Source: Linum tenue
Lineage: Eukaryota; Streptophyta; Magnoliopsida; Malpighiales; Linaceae
Length of the DNA stretch: 64,000 nt
Direction: 5' to 3'
NCBI GenBank assembly: GCA_946122785.1
Contig: CAMGYJ010000002.1
Location: 10,290,339 to 10,354,338, forward strand
How positions within the stretch are numbered: the first letter of the stretch is position 1; each line of letters begins with the position of its first letter. The position numbers were made by a program, and so were the translations under genes. This document shows, one piece after another, positions 9,325-21,660 of this stretch. The notes beneath the pieces are model-generated. The model saw only the letters and a program-made list of their open reading frames with translations, searched no databases and was not told the origin of the DNA.

Positions 9325-11372
9325 GTAAAATCGTTGTTTTCTTTACGCGGAATTTTGATTCAGGGTTATGACAGTGTGTGTTTAGTCTGCATTTTGCTGC
9401 TTCGTGAAACTTCTCTGTTTGTGAATTGAATTTGAGGACTGCCTAGCTAAATGGTTGAACATAGGACGATATAGGCATGCCATTATAGTTCCTTTCCGGC
9501 TTGATTAGAGTAGGGGAAGTTGTCTGTTGTGTCTGTATATGCATCATTGATATTGTGATGATGCTTCTGTTAATATGCTAAGGATATTGGTATGGTGCTG
9601 CAATTGCAAGCCTCTCATTCAAGTTGTGCCTCTTTGGTTTGAGTTTTTGGGTCCTCTACAGATTTGGTTCATCTCTTCCTCTGGCCAATTTGGTTCTTTG
9701 TGATTATAGTGGTTGTTGACTATATAGATGATGTGCTTTGGTTTTGTGTGTAAGCAGGGATTTGGGGTTTGTTTTTGGCGTAATCTTTGTGGCTTCACGC
9801 TTCATGTGTCCAAATATAAGCTTGCACAAGGAATAGAAAGAAAGGAAAAGGTGGAAGATGTTAGGTACAAATGGAAAGTGGCGATGCAACGTTTACCTTG
9901 GAGTATGATGAGGATGAAATTAGGGAAGAGGAGAATGGGAGAAAGGAGTTGAGAGTAGGTTCTAATGGATGTGGTTTTCATGACTATAGGTGAATGCTTC
10001 ATAGCTCTCTTGGTTCCGTTTTTCCTTTAGTCCTCAAAGCAAAAGGAATTCAATTTTCTGCTTCTTCCTGTTGTTTTGTAAATGGGTCTCAGTTTTGTGG
10101 TTAATCAGTAGAGGGATGGTATGAAAGAACACCCTTTTGGGGTGTATGAACCTGATACTCATTACTTCAACTTTTCATCAATCACAGACTAGGGAGATGC
10201 TTACTGTTTATAGTGTTTTAGCCTTCTAGACTATCCGGATACTAACTGCAGCTCTTTGGAAGAGGCAATTGCTTGCACTTTTCACACTTTTTCCAGTTGG
10301 TTGTCGTGGCATTTTCAGTTTACGCATTATATTGAGTTAAGATTGCATTGTATTCAACATTGTCCGAGGTTTTATGCCTCCAACATAAGCATTTGATGAG
10401 GCTGCTAGGTTGAGTGCTTTAAGTAGTGGTTTGGACATATGAACTCTCCAGCTTCAGTTTAAGATTCTCAAACTTATTGGCCTTTTTTGGGTCAATTAAG
10501 GGGTTGTCCATGAAGATGGGACTTAAGGAAATCAGGTTGTTTGTTTGATTTGCAGGGTGCATGTGTCTTTCTGCAATTTGTAGCTCGGTTAGTGACTTTT
10601 GCAGAAACATGAGTTTTTTTCTTTACTCAGCATTCCCAACATAGAGTAAAGAAAATACTTGCTAGATGTGGGATGTTCATATTGTTTTTCTGATGTTGCA
10701 GGTTGAGAAATGGATGAATGATGCATGATAGAAGAGCTCTATGACCGCCAGCCTTATTCTTTAGGTATGCCTAATGAGAGAGGTGGGTGAATTAGTATGC
10801 TTTAACGGTTCAGCCATAGATGTACCTAGCATAATTCTAATTTGGAGGAGTCTATTACATCTTGCGTGTTATGACGATCTGGAACTTGCATTACTCTTCC
10901 ATTTCTTTACTTCTTTCTGTCTTGGTTTGTTTTACTTTTGCATGCAGGTGACAACTAGGGCGGGTCAAGAACTCAAGATAGAGACAATGCTGCTATTAGG
11001 TGATTACTTATTTGTTCCTTTGTCTTTCTTTCAGTGGCGGGTAGTAATAATAATAATTTAAGTGATTAATGCTGGAACAAGCAAACAAATTTAGTTCTAA
11101 ATCTTTTTTGGGCCTTTTGGTTGTGATTTGATCATTCTGGGGTTCATAGGTGTCTTCTGTTTTTTGTTGTTTCATTGGTGTGAGAAGTAGGCTTAGTTGT
11201 TTGCATTCTCTTATTTATGCTAGCATCCTGTTGTTTGCAGATGAAATGATAGTTTTGCAGTTAGCGCATGTTGAGGAGGTCGAGGTCTTGCGACCAATCC
11301 AGTCAATATTCAATAATCGCTCACAAGATTTCATCAGTGCACTTGAAGTAGTGTATTTTCACTTATAGTTGA
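9325..11372. other. Possible former introns and exons after the BOBBER-like exon
   Basis: T-rich plus-strand sequence with several intron-like 3' ends (TTGCAG near 10700, GCAG near 10947, TTTGCAG near 11240) followed by short open stretches. None of the stretches resembles the NudC CS domain or another family I recognise, so no exons are called. Confidence 0.35.
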
Positions 11373-11485
11373 ACTAGCTTATAACCCGACGGAGGAGCTG
11401 AGCTGAATATTAAATCTACGGGTTATCCCAATAATTCAATATTCGGCTCAATTCCTCCGACCAACGGGTCGGGTTATAGGCTAGT
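11373..11485. repeat. Foldback repeat, about 113 bp
   Basis: The left arm starts ACTAGCTTATAACCCGA and the right arm ends TCGGGTTATAGGCTAGT, its reverse complement with one change. Pairing continues inward through GGAGGAGCTGAGCTGAATATT against AATATTCGGCTCAATTCCTCC. Size and structure fit a small foldback/MITE-like element. No clear target duplication was seen. Confidence 0.65.
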
Positions 11486-12087
11486 GTATATATATATATA
11501 TATATGGGTTTACCAAGACCGTTTACTCTAGAGCACCGATTCCTTGAGTTAGTGGTTAGATCAAGTCAACCGACCTAACTGTAGTCGGTTGTATATGTTT
11601 TTATTATTTTGGTAGTAATTTGAGGAATACCAGGTTCATCATATATATCACTCTCCATTAGCTAGGCCAAAATAAAGTCTGGTTGTGACCCAGCCGGTTC
11701 AGATCTTATGGTTTGGTTGTGTGTGTTCTATATTGATTGTAACCCTGCCCTGCCCTGCCGCATATTATTTCTTATGGCGCCATCCGAATTGAAGTGACGA
11801 TCGAGAGAGACTGAAACTTAAACTTTGATTAAGCATGGGAAAATGTGCATGGCATACCAAACTGATGGAAATAAACACGGACTGAAATAGCTAGAAACAG
11901 GAATACATGCAGATGAATACAACTCTGGCATAGAAATGCCACTTGAAGACACAAACACAGATCAACATAAAACAAACACACGAAGCTAGCTAGCACCCTG
12001 GCATGGAAATGCCACTTGAAGAAGACGAACTACAAATTAAACACCTACTCCATCGATTATCTATCGGCCACGTTCCCCAACGATCGA
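11486..12087. other. Downstream region of the 12088 gene, with a direct repeat
   Basis: No further gene seen. A 26-bp near-identical direct repeat (CTGGCATAGAAATGCCACTT and following bases) lies at 11925-11950 and 11998-12023, probably in the 3' transcribed region of the minus-strand gene. A short TA run is at 11488-11505. Confidence 0.45.
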
Positions 12088-12588
12088 TCAGTTCCCTCCA
12101 TGCACTTGCGCGTACTCCTCGTCCAGCTCCTGAAGCTGCATAAGCAGTCCATCCAGACGGGTCATTGCGATGTCCGGACCGGCTGCACGAGCCACCCCCT
12201 CGTTTTGTTCGATCTCGAAGAACACGGCAGCTCGGCGGCGCTTCAGAACCTGCTCCCCCTGCAGAGAACTCTCCGGCACGGCTAGGAGGTCGGCCATCCA
12301 AGCAGACTCACGGTAGATCTGGCCAAGCACGGGCTGGAGCTGGCGGGCCATGTTCTGGAGCTCCGTTTCTTTGCGCTCCAGTGCCCTTCGGTGCCTCTCA
12401 GCTTCCTTCTGCATGCGACTGATGGTTTCACCAACGGCGAGATAGGTATCCGTGTCATCATCGGGTATGCGCTTCTGCAGATCAAATTGCTCGGCTTCCT
12501 CCTCCTCCAACCTCGCAATCCTCCCAAGTGTGGCCTCCATCTCTTGCTTCTTTTGGGCGTAGGCCGCACAGTGGAACAGCTCTGCCAT
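12088..12588 (-). CDS. Small coiled-coil protein of unknown function (166 aa)
   Basis: I do not recognise the family. The minus-strand frame opens at ATG 12588 (MAELFHCAAYAQKKQEMEAT) and ends at TGA 12088. Residues about 12-105 are rich in Glu, Gln, Lys, Arg and Leu with heptad-like spacing (EATLGRIARLEEEEAEQ, KEAERHRRALERKETELQ) and should form a coiled coil. A second helical, acidic stretch (LDGLLMQLQELDEEYAQ) closes the protein. No signal peptide or membrane segment is visible. GC-rich coding sequence in AT-rich surroundings, a plausible 5'UTR intron (12611-12737) and a TATA box near 12839 support a real two-exon gene. It is the only host gene in the window with no visible lesion. A plant-specific cytosolic or nuclear scaffold is possible but is a guess. 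Confidence 0.7.
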   Translation of the reverse strand: MAELFHCAAYAQKKQEMEATLGRIARLEEEEAEQFDLQKRIPDDDTDTYLAVGETISRMQKEAERHRRALERKETELQNMARQLQPVLGQIYRESAWMADLLAVPESSLQGEQVLKRRRAAVFFEIEQNEGVARAAGPDIAMTRLDGLLMQLQELDEEYAQVHGGN

Positions 12589-12610
12589 CTTGATCGATGT
12601 GTGGGCGCAC

Positions 12611-12737
12611 CTAAACCAAATAAGAAAAAAGGAGCAAGCAAGCGCATTTGTACGTACTTACGTAACTGACCCATCGACAAGAATAAAACACTATTAAATT
12701 AATTACGTACGTACGTTTGAATGAACTAAGAACCAAC
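12611..12737 (-). other. Probable 5'UTR intron of the 12088 gene
   Basis: On the minus strand, CTGCAG|GTTGGTT (12738/12737) fits a donor and GGTTTAG|GTGCGCC (12611/12610) fits an acceptor. The 127-bp interval is AT-rich. The joined leader would run from about 12800 to the ATG at 12588. Confidence 0.5.
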
Positions 12738-12838
12738 CTGCAGATTCTTGATCTCGGACGGGGAACTAGATGGCAAGTTGGTAGCTAGCTAGGCAGTGTG
12801 ATATGGCCGGTGCATTTTCCTTGCCCATCCAAGAGCCC

Positions 12839-12851
12839 ATATATATATATA
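12839..12851 (-). promoter_or_regulatory. TATA box of the 12088 gene
   Basis: An alternating TATATATATATA tract lies about 250 bp upstream of the ATG and about 100 bp upstream of the proposed 5'UTR intron, on the minus strand, a reasonable distance for a transcription start near 12805-12815. Confidence 0.45.
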
Positions 12852-15101
12852 GGCCTTTAGCATGCATATGGTTATCAATACCGGGCCGGGTCGGACCGGT
12901 CGGTCGGTCAGTTACCATGTTTTTTCCCCCAATATATCATATATATTTTGTACGTTTTCTCTCTATTCAGTGGTCCATTTCTTGATCAACGGCCGGCTGT
13001 AAATGAATTTAAATTATTTTAGGGGGTACAAAAACTCCACCCCCGTGTCGTATAACCCTAGCTATTGTATTAACCTGATATGAGGGTGATCTACGTACGA
13101 GATAGGACTTGGTCTAGTTGGCAGCCCACTGATTTTCTACGAGGAACAAATTCGTATTTGACAATAATGTAAATTCCCTAATCAAAATGGGGCTTGAGAG
13201 AGACTACCAACCAACTCTAAAACCATATTTAATTTCTACCAGCAGGAACAAGCTAGGATTGCGATCGATCCGGTACGTACGGTTTGACCGTAGCAATGCC
13301 ACTCCTACCCGTATCTCCCTAACGCCAAGTCCGAAAGTGACAGACATGATTCAAAGGCTCCAAACCCGATCGAGCGCCATGGCTGGCATGCATGATTCTC
13401 TTTACCCTTCTTCCAATGGCCAGGCATGGCATGGCGCGCGTGAATAATATATATATATAATATATGTAGCTTGCTTCTGTCGATTGCGCATTGAAATAGG
13501 ATACAGCTTCTTCAGATATCACAAACAAGGAAAGCAATGATGGTGATGATATATCATATATATATATGAGAGCTCGGATCGGATAGTGACATGATTTAAT
13601 TAATAGGTTGCAGCACTGCTCGCTCGCTCGCTCGCTCTTGATCTTCAGACAACGTACACTTGATAATAATAATAATAATTATTATAATAAGGCTTCAACA
13701 ACTGTAGGTGCATGATATCAATTCGATTCAAAAGGCTATTGCAATCACCGGCAACAACATTTGCATTCTGTCAACTCCATCATTTAATTACTTCTTGGAG
13801 TTGGATGCAAATCTAAAAGATTCAATCATTCTAAATCCAACAAGTAAAGTAAATGATGGAGTTGATGCGTACATATATTATGTTATATAATTGTCCTGAA
13901 GCATTATCTATCATGCTAGGCTAGCTAGAATATTATGGTAATTAGTCTATGATTTCCTTATCGGCAGGCATTGTTGCCGAGTTTGTGTTGTTTTCAGGAG
14001 TGGTTAGTTTGTTACTTGTTTGACACCAACTAGTCTACATCTCTAGCTACAAGTACACTCATACATGCAATGCAGGTATGAGATTTGTGAATGGAGTGCG
14101 TTCCTTAAAGCAGAATTTGGAGGCCTACCCGCAACTCGCCCAAGTCTTTTCCTTTGACCTTTTTTTATTTAACACGTTCCATATATATATAGGAGGGAGG
14201 GAGATTAGCTATAAAATATTTGGGTTGGGCTCTTTCGGGATTTTGTGCATCGGGTTTCAATTGTAGCTTTAGGAATTGGGCTATATATGGTAAATTCTCC
14301 GCTAGATTTCCCTTTTGAATTTAACACGTACGTCATTTTGGTCCAACTAAAAGTGACAATACTTTATGCTTATTAATAATTCCTTTCCAACCCCATTCAA
14401 ATAAACTTTGAAAACTTGAAGAGACTTGATATATATAAAATTAAAATTTAATAAAAAAAAATAGTTGGATTTAACGTTGGTCAACAAGATCGGTCGGGTG
14501 AATCATGGTTAAATACAAAAGAACAACCGATCGACCTCCACAATAACAAGGACAAACATTTAATGTCCCAATTAACCTTCATCTGCTATTCAAAGTACAA
14601 CAACGAATTCCTAAGTATGATAATCTGGTTGGAGGGCGGAAAAATATTTTATATTCGTTTTTCGCTTTTGTAATTGAATATTTGAACGCTTTTCTGACCA
14701 AATAGAAAAAGTATCGTACTTAAAAAGTTTTCTTTATATATATGTATTTCATGGCATTAATCCATCATAAATCACTAAACCCGGCCGGAAGTCATTATCA
14801 TGGCATGCATGATTCCTTTTTCCCTTCTTGTTTACTTTACAATTGGTGCCGTGTGGGTTGGGAGATGGAGTCCAGGTCCATTTTTGGTGAAACTTCATTA
14901 ACTTTCACTATATATATATATATATATATTGTTTCGCACTTAATTTGCTTCGCATGCATGCATCCCAGATTCCAGCAACAGCAAGAGCATATTTCAACAA
15001 GCACTCTCACATTATCTTTTCCAACTACTTTAATTTCGAACTCCTAATAGCTTTTCAGCTTCCTTCCAACCCAAGGAAAAAAGACATCATCAGCTTCACT
15101 G

Positions 15102-15150
15102 AAGAAGACACCATTTTTTTTTTTTTTTTTTTAATAAAGAAGACACCATT
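15102..15150. repeat. Poly-T insertion flanked by a 14-bp target duplication
   Basis: AAGAAGACACCATT occurs at 15102-15115 and again at 15137-15150, with only a T run plus AATA between. A minimal poly(A)-tail insertion in minus orientation, made by LINE-type target-primed reverse transcription, would give this structure. Confidence 0.6.
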
Positions 15151-15403
15151 GTCCGTCGTAACCATTTGTCTCTACTAAAAGATCACAGAAAGTAACTAAT
15201 TAGCATGATTGAGCTAGCGAGAAGTACGCACACTAATGAGTAATGACGTTGCCCATCAGCTTCATTGCATATATATGATCAGATGAACATATATACATAC
15301 ATAACTTTTCGTCAGTCGATTGAACGTACATTATCAGAGGGTAAAACTTGTTTCACTTTTCACCACATATATATATATATAGTACTCCTCCTTCTCTGCA
15401 GGC

Positions 15404-16066
15404 CCGTCGGAATCCAGAGGGAAATGCAGATAGCACAAAGAAGGAAGGTAAGTAATGGTGATTGGCGACCCAAACTGGTCCCCATTCCCAACAGCAGATT
15501 CCTTCTCTCTGTCTCTCTCTCTCTCTCTCTCCAGAGTTCAGCGCCTGAGCACATCGTCATATATATATTTCTCACTCCTGATTTCCTCTGCACGAGAAAA
15601 CAGGTGGAAGAAAGTTGGAACCTTTAAACTAAAGTTGGTTTCTGACGAGAGTGGAGTCACCAATGAGCTCTGTTTTTTTTTTCTTACAGTACCAATGAGC
15701 TCTGAGCTGAAAGGGCTTGATTTCGCGGGGAGAAATGAGAGGTATATTAAATGGGTTTTGCGAGTATTGCTTGTGGCAGAACACAAGACCGGCCGGCCTC
15801 TATCTTTTTTCCTTAATTAGTATAGTCCTTTCTTTCTTGTGCAAACCAAACCCATCGGGAAATGCTGATATCCCAAACAAGGAAAGTAAATAATGGCCCA
15901 AACTGGTCCCCAGCAGCAGATTCTTCATCAGCACAGCACATATACATTTTCTCCCTCCCGACTCCTGATTTCCTCTCTGTATTAGAAAACTTATATGGGA
16001 AGAAAGCTAGCTTAGCTGGAACCTTTTAAGTTGTTTTCTGACCAGCGGTGTCAGCAATGAGCTCTG
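15404..16066. repeat. Diverged direct duplication (15404-15671 and 15851-16066)
   Basis: Both blocks share, in order, a CCGTCGG/CCATCGG start, GGAAATGC, CAAACTGGTCCCC, CAGCAGATTC, ACTCCTGATTTCCTCT, GGAACCTTT and CAATGAGCTCTG. Small indels are common, so the duplication is old. The blocks are pyrimidine-rich and promoter-like, but no gene follows either. Confidence 0.6.
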
Positions 16067-16589
16067 CGCGCGCTGAATGGGTTTTGCTTAGGAGATTAAT
16101 TAAGGGAGATAGAAATGAGAGAGAATTAATGGGTGGTTGACCAAGAAGTAGAAACGGAAGCGTGATTTATACAAAGCAAATCAGCTTCTAACCCACCCTA
16201 AATCAGGCATGAAATATGAGCTCTGAGCTAATTAGCAGGGACAGATTGATTAATTATTAATTAATGACAGGAAGGAAGGAAGGAAGGAAGGACTTTGATT
16301 TTGATGGAGTATAAATGTATATATAACTATTATTTATTTATTTTTTTGCCCCGTAATTGTCGAATCTTTTATTGGCTAAGCTTGTTGAATCAAGCATCTC
16401 GAAAAAACAACCGCAGTTTCTGCAGTGACTACAAAAGCTTGTCGAATATACAGCAGACTACAAATCACAAGCACTCTACTTGCTAACTACAATACTAAGT
16501 TACTAACTACTAATCACATTGCTAACACTATACAAAGCCTGGTAATATACTGAAAACACTCCACCATTGATGGTCTTTACTCCCTCCCA

Positions 16590-17940
16590 CATCACATCAC
16601 CAGTCGGTTCGCTCCTCGTGTTTTTGTTGCATCACTTGATCTTTGGCACCAGTGTCTTGGCCACGCCAATGTTCAAGCCGTTCAACGTCTCCTGTCTCAC
16701 AATCAAATAAATTATGCTCCCAAATCTTCTTCTTCTTTGTATCATGGTTGTTCTGCTAGCAAGATTCACAAATTACCCTTTCCGTCTTCTACTTATCATG
16801 CTTCCGCTCCATTAGAACTTATATGTAGTGATCTTTGGGGACCTGCTCCAATTTTATCTTATGATAAACAATCTTATTATGTTCTCTTTTATGATCACTA
16901 CTGCAAGTTTTGTTGGATTTATTTTATTCAATATAAATCTCAACTATTGAGTGTCTTTATTCAATTCCATCAATTAGTTGAGAAGTTTTTTGGCCTTCCA
17001 ATCAAATCCTTTCAATCCGACATATCTTACTACCCATGGTATAGTTTATCGCTCTTCCTGTCCATATACTCCTCAACAGAATGGTTGTGCTGAACGCAAG
17101 CATCGTCATATTGTCACCAACGATCTTGCTATGCTGCATCATGCGTGTGTGCCTTTGAAATATTGGCCTCTGGCCTTTGATGCGACATGTTACCTCATCA
17201 ATCGTACTCCCACACCTCTTCTTCATAATGCTACTCCATTTTCCACATTTTTTCCACATGATCCTGACATTCAAAACCTTCGTGTTTTTCGATGTTTGTG
17301 TTATCCTTGGCTCCGTCCCTATGTGTATCATAAACTTGCTCCAAGATCTATTGCTTGTGTTTTTCTTTGATACAGTAAATTACACAAAGGTTATCGTTGC
17401 CTTGATCCTCTCACTGGCCGTATTTATATTAGTCGACATCTTTTGTTTGATGAGTCACAGTTTCCTTTTGCAGATTTGAAGCCAAGGCCCCAACAAGAGT
17501 CCATGGCCCATGATCTGTCCCAGCCCACTATCTTATCGATTCTGCCCTCCCTAGCTACCGGCCCACAGTTCCCTTCCTCTCCTCCAGCTCAGTCCACTAT
17601 TGCAGCCCAACAACCCACCCCACAGACCACTTCTAATTCGACCCATATCTCTTCCCCAGGCCCATCTTCAAACCCTGACCCAACTCCCCTTCTTCCGGTC
17701 CCTTCTCCCTCGCACACTTCCCTTGTTCCCTCTCCAGTCTCCACCCACCAACCCGACCCCTGCTCCACCTCGCCCTTCTCAACGACCACGTTTCACCACA
17801 TCGCCCAGAATCGTCCCTACTTCACTCGCGCCTCTTCCACCCCGGCGGATGGTCACCCGCCAGCAAACCGACAATCTTAAGCCCAAACAATTTCTCGCCG
17901 TCAAGAGTCGGCCAGAAAATAAAGGTTGGCTTAGGGGGAA
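16590..17940 (+). pseudogene. Ty1/copia pol fragment (integrase region), degraded
   Basis: A plus-strand remnant. It starts around the GAG-pre-integrase motif (LWHQCLGHANVQAVQRL near 16640) and continues through the integrase zinc-binding region and catalytic core (ICSDLWGPAP near 16830, SSCPYTPQQNG then ERKHRH near 17050-17110, CYLINRTPTPLL near 17190) to the integrase C-terminal region (GYRCLDPLTGRIYISR near 17390). A Pro/Ser-rich linker and a MVTRQQT motif just before reverse transcriptase close it. There is a frameshift near 17025-17040, a stop at 17368 and another shift near 17840. Reverse transcriptase, RNase H and both LTRs are missing, so this is an old truncated copy in the opposite orientation to the other copia elements. 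Confidence 0.85.
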
Positions 17941-17964
17941 CGCATGAATTGCTTGGAAGAAGAA

Positions 17965-18098
17965 TTCTTGGCATGAATTTCTCGCCGTCAAGATCGTCCA
18001 GATAAACTTAATTTTCTTCATGAGCTACATAGCTTTTGCCAAAATACTCAAGGTGCTCTCTGTATTGCGGGTGATTTTAATATGGTCAGAGTACATGA
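17965..18098 (+). pseudogene. Probable LINE endonuclease fragment
   Basis: A plus-strand frame reads KLNFLHELHSFCQNTQG then ALCIAGDFNMVR. The hydrophobic stretch ending in GDFN, preceded by a short helix, is characteristic of the endonuclease/exonuclease/phosphatase domain of plant L1-type LINEs. It is cut off at 18099 by the LTR of the next element. Only about 45 codons remain. A short direct repeat (ATTTCTCGCCGTCAAGA) links 17891 and 17979. Confidence 0.5.
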
Positions 18099-18557
18099 TG
18101 TTAGAAATCGAACAAGAAAGTTAGGGTTATCGATCTGGCTGAGTCGCGGATTAGGTCGCTCTCTTTAAGACGTTCGCGGCACTGCCTTCATTGCGCATGG
18201 TAGACTATCAGCCGGTCGCCTCCAGGATAAAACAGCCACTCTAATTTTGTTGCTCATCGGTTTTGTGCGAAAACCGAAGCTCTATGAACTCACTCTCTAT
18301 CTCGTGTTTCTGCTCTCTGAGGTGCGTTTAGAGGGTCTAGGGGGTCTGCTATTTACAGGAGCAGAAAATCCAGAATATTCTCTCTTTCTTTGGGAATAAG
18401 TCACATTTTAATTAGGGAGATAATTACTCTCATAATTAAAATATATTATATTATATTAAGATAATTAATTCTAATTATCTCCATTATATTCTTTTTATTT
18501 ATTATCCTTCTATTTTCGTATATAGAAACATACTGGATAATTAATTCATTCCCAACA
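18099..18557 (-). repeat. E6 3' LTR
   Basis: 459 bp with TG...CA ends, clearly related to the E3 LTRs (shared GAGTCGCGGA, TTTAAGACGTTCGCGGCACT and GGTTTTGTGCGAAAACCG) but shorter and without the GC-rich tetranucleotide tract found in E3. Confidence 0.85.
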
Positions 18558-21370
18558 ATCCCCCACTTGAATAGTTTTGAAACTGTCTCTGAGCATCAAC
18601 AGATCCATAAGATCGGGCATAAGCTAAGGTATCGCGAAGATTTGAACCTTAGCGTAGTGGTTACACTTTCGATTTCATAAGGGTGACTCGTAGTCTTGAA
18701 CCCTATCTCAGACAATGTAGCACACCGGATCTTTTCATTGAGTGATATTCTCTCATAGGTCGTGCGTTTATGGCCATGCACGTTATCCCGGTTTAGTGAA
18801 CGCTCTAGCAACTTTGTGCCTCCAAAGTTCCATAGGGAGCGGCCCCACTCCCACATTCACATAGGTGAATCTATCAAAAGTACCCCCAAAGTAAAGTACT
18901 TCACTCCACATAGAGTATAGATCTCATTAAGAGTTGAACTCAACCTCCAAGGCTTTGGGATTCATGCTTCACTATGCATGAACTTTTCTCAATATTACTC
19001 ATGACTTGTTATTACCCATTGAACCCGTTTCTTGGGATCTCTAGTCTATCGGGTCGGGTTACCATCACTTGTAATCCATGGTTCGGTAGGCATAAGTCTC
19101 ATACCTTTCGAGGTATTTTGGACTTTTCTCTCTAGGTAATCCTTTCGTCAAAGGATCAGCTAGATTCTGTTAGGATCATACATGATCCACCCTCATTGCT
19201 CCTATCGTTAGGAGTTCTCTTACAGTACTGTGTTTACGACGAATTTTTCATCTCATTTCGTTCTAGAACAGGTTCCCTTCTTTAGTAATAGCTGCGGTGC
19301 TATCACAATTAATCAACTACCGGAGGGATCGCTCTTTCCCATAAGGGAATCTCTAGTAGTGACCCTCTCAATCAACTTTCCTCTTTACTAGTCATTGCTA
19401 GTTCTATCATTTCTGATTTCTTGGTTTATTGAGCCAGGATCGTTTACTTCTTAGACTTCCAAGACATAGCTTCTCTATCGATGTTTAAAACAAAGCCTCT
19501 TGTTGTCTTGGAGTCCTCTATAGGGTATTCTAATCCGCATCACTATACCCTACCAATACAGCAAAACCATTAATAACAAATACCAAGGTTTTTCTATTCT
19601 TTTAAGGTGTCTGATGACCCCTTTCAATAGCATTTCAATGTTTCATACTAGGACAATCAGTAAGCCTGCCAAGTACCCCCACTAAATCGAGTCTTATGTT
19701 TATCAACTGCCTCTGGCAGACTGTCAATACTAGTATATTCTAACTTTCTTACACCATCTTAGGTGTTCTTTAAATATTTATACTAGCATCATCAAACATG
19801 TATGCAAGTGTACATCTTGTATTTTCCTAGTTATTAGGATCTCTAAGCATAACATTTGTTTCATTCAGATCCTTCACATTCAAAATTCTCAACTATCATG
19901 GTTTTTCAATATTGACATCACGAGTCTTTGTACCAAAGATCGACGTATCATTCATAATGCAAGTGTCATTCTCAAATTTGTACTAAATGCACTTGTCATT
20001 TTCACTTTTAAAACCATGAGAGAGAATCTGATTATTCATGCCACGAATTCCGAGTCTATTTCAAATGATATAATGATTTGTCTAACCATAGACTCCAGAA
20101 GCATGTTCTAGAATAACAACCTTTAAGATTGTCCAAATGTAAATTTCTTTATTCAAATCACCATTCACAAAAGAATTTTAACATCCATATGATGGTTGTT
20201 ATTCTACATATTGGTGAATAGATATCAAAGAAATCTACAATTTTTCCTCTTCGCATAAAGCCTTAGCTACTAGGCGATCATTATACTCATAAACTAAACC
20301 ATTAGGTTTCAGTTTTTCTTTTAGGAATCCATATTACCTTGGCTTCATTGCCAGGAGGTAATTCTCAAAGATGCCAAATCTTGTTTGGTTCCACCGATAT
20401 ATTACCCAAGGCTTTATAACCAAGAGGCAACTCTACAAGATTCTAAGTCTTACTAGACTCCACAAATTCCATTTCGTTAATAATGGATTTTCCCACGAAT
20501 CTGCATATTTATGGAAGTTCACACTTCAAGCAGACTAGTGGGATCTTTCTTAGGGTGTAAATAACAAATTCATAACCAAAATCCTTTAGTGATTTATGGT
20601 TCATTTGTCTCATGTGAATTCATACACAAATTCATCACCCCACTATTTCCATTATTTCTAATAGAAGGTAGGATATCACCCCCACTATTTCTTGATTCAA
20701 ATGAAAATTTATTGGCATCAATGGACTCCACAACACAATGAGTATTCATTTCGTAAACTTATGTGTTTTACAATATCTTACACGCTCATATGCTCTTCTA
20801 GTTATCATGTTACACGGATTCTCTAACGCTACCACATGCATGCCACATATCGAATAATCAGTGCAATCTTAATGCAATTAGGCATTTCAAACCATTTCAA
20901 ATAACTAGTCATACAATCAGAGCACTCTAAAGAGCAATAAATTATTTATTGTCTTTTCCATCAAGTTTACCCATATCAACATAAATCAGATCTATTGATT
21001 TTGATTCTCTAACCACATAATTATGGGTCATTTAGCTTGGATATACAAAATTCATATTTTTCTCAAGCATCCAATAATAATATAGGAATGCGATATAAGA
21101 TATTCTAATTCTTCACACAGACACACTTGGAAGAATTTATCTTATCTACTTAACCATTCCTTACGTCTAGGATAGTCAATGACTTTCTAGAGGTAGGGTT
21201 CTTTTCCACTTTCCCAGCACCATCAACAATAGTGGTGAGGGTCTTGCCCAACAACACTTTCTCCTTCAATACGCCTCAATGCATGATTGAGCTTAGCTAG
21301 TTTATCAGATGCATGCCTTGCGGCGTCAATATCCAACCACCATTCTTCAGAATTGTCATTAAGGCCTATC
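18099..21370 (-). mobile_element. Decayed Ty1/copia element E6, same family as E3
   Basis: An LTR (18099-18557, TGTTAGAAAT...CCCAACA) is followed by the polypurine tract CAAGTGGGGGAT (minus strand) and about 2.8 kb that parallels E3 internal sequence from 44090 to about 47600. Examples are the tracts around 18560-18900, 19035-19160 and 21220-21360, the last matching E3 near 47440-47560. The internal part is riddled with small indels and large gaps and has no long frame. The second LTR and most of gag are absent, so the element is truncated at its 5' end. Confidence 0.85.
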
Positions 21371-21660
21371 ACCAGCGGCGGTGGAAGCACGATCGAGGAG
21401 AACCAGAGTCGGTGAATTGAGAGAGTGCCAAACTGGGTGTGTAATGTTGTTATAATAACAACAAGATTCATTAAGGGCTACGAGTAAACTTATCTAAAAT
21501 CTAATAAAATTAAAATTAAAATATATTTAGCTCACCCACCCTTCTTCTTGTCTGATCCTCTTACTCATATATCAATTTCTTCCGCCCCTCCCTACAGTCT
21601 CTCCTCCACCTCCGGCGGCAATCCTCTTCCGGCCGCTCAATTCTCTTCCGCCACCAGTCT

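Larger units (their letters stand above)
12860..16589. other. Intergenic sequence with microsatellites, no gene seen
   Basis: No protein-like frame is convincing. Simple repeats: TA runs near 13447 and 14911-14930, (GCTC)n near 13618-13637, an AAT/ATT tract at 13661-13690, (TC)n at 15512-15532, and (GGAA)n at 16270-16290. Two duplicated blocks and a poly-T insertion are listed separately. Confidence 0.5.

Noticed and set aside
13187..13447. 86-codon plus-strand open frame
   Set aside because: No similarity, mixed composition and a simple-repeat end; likely chance.
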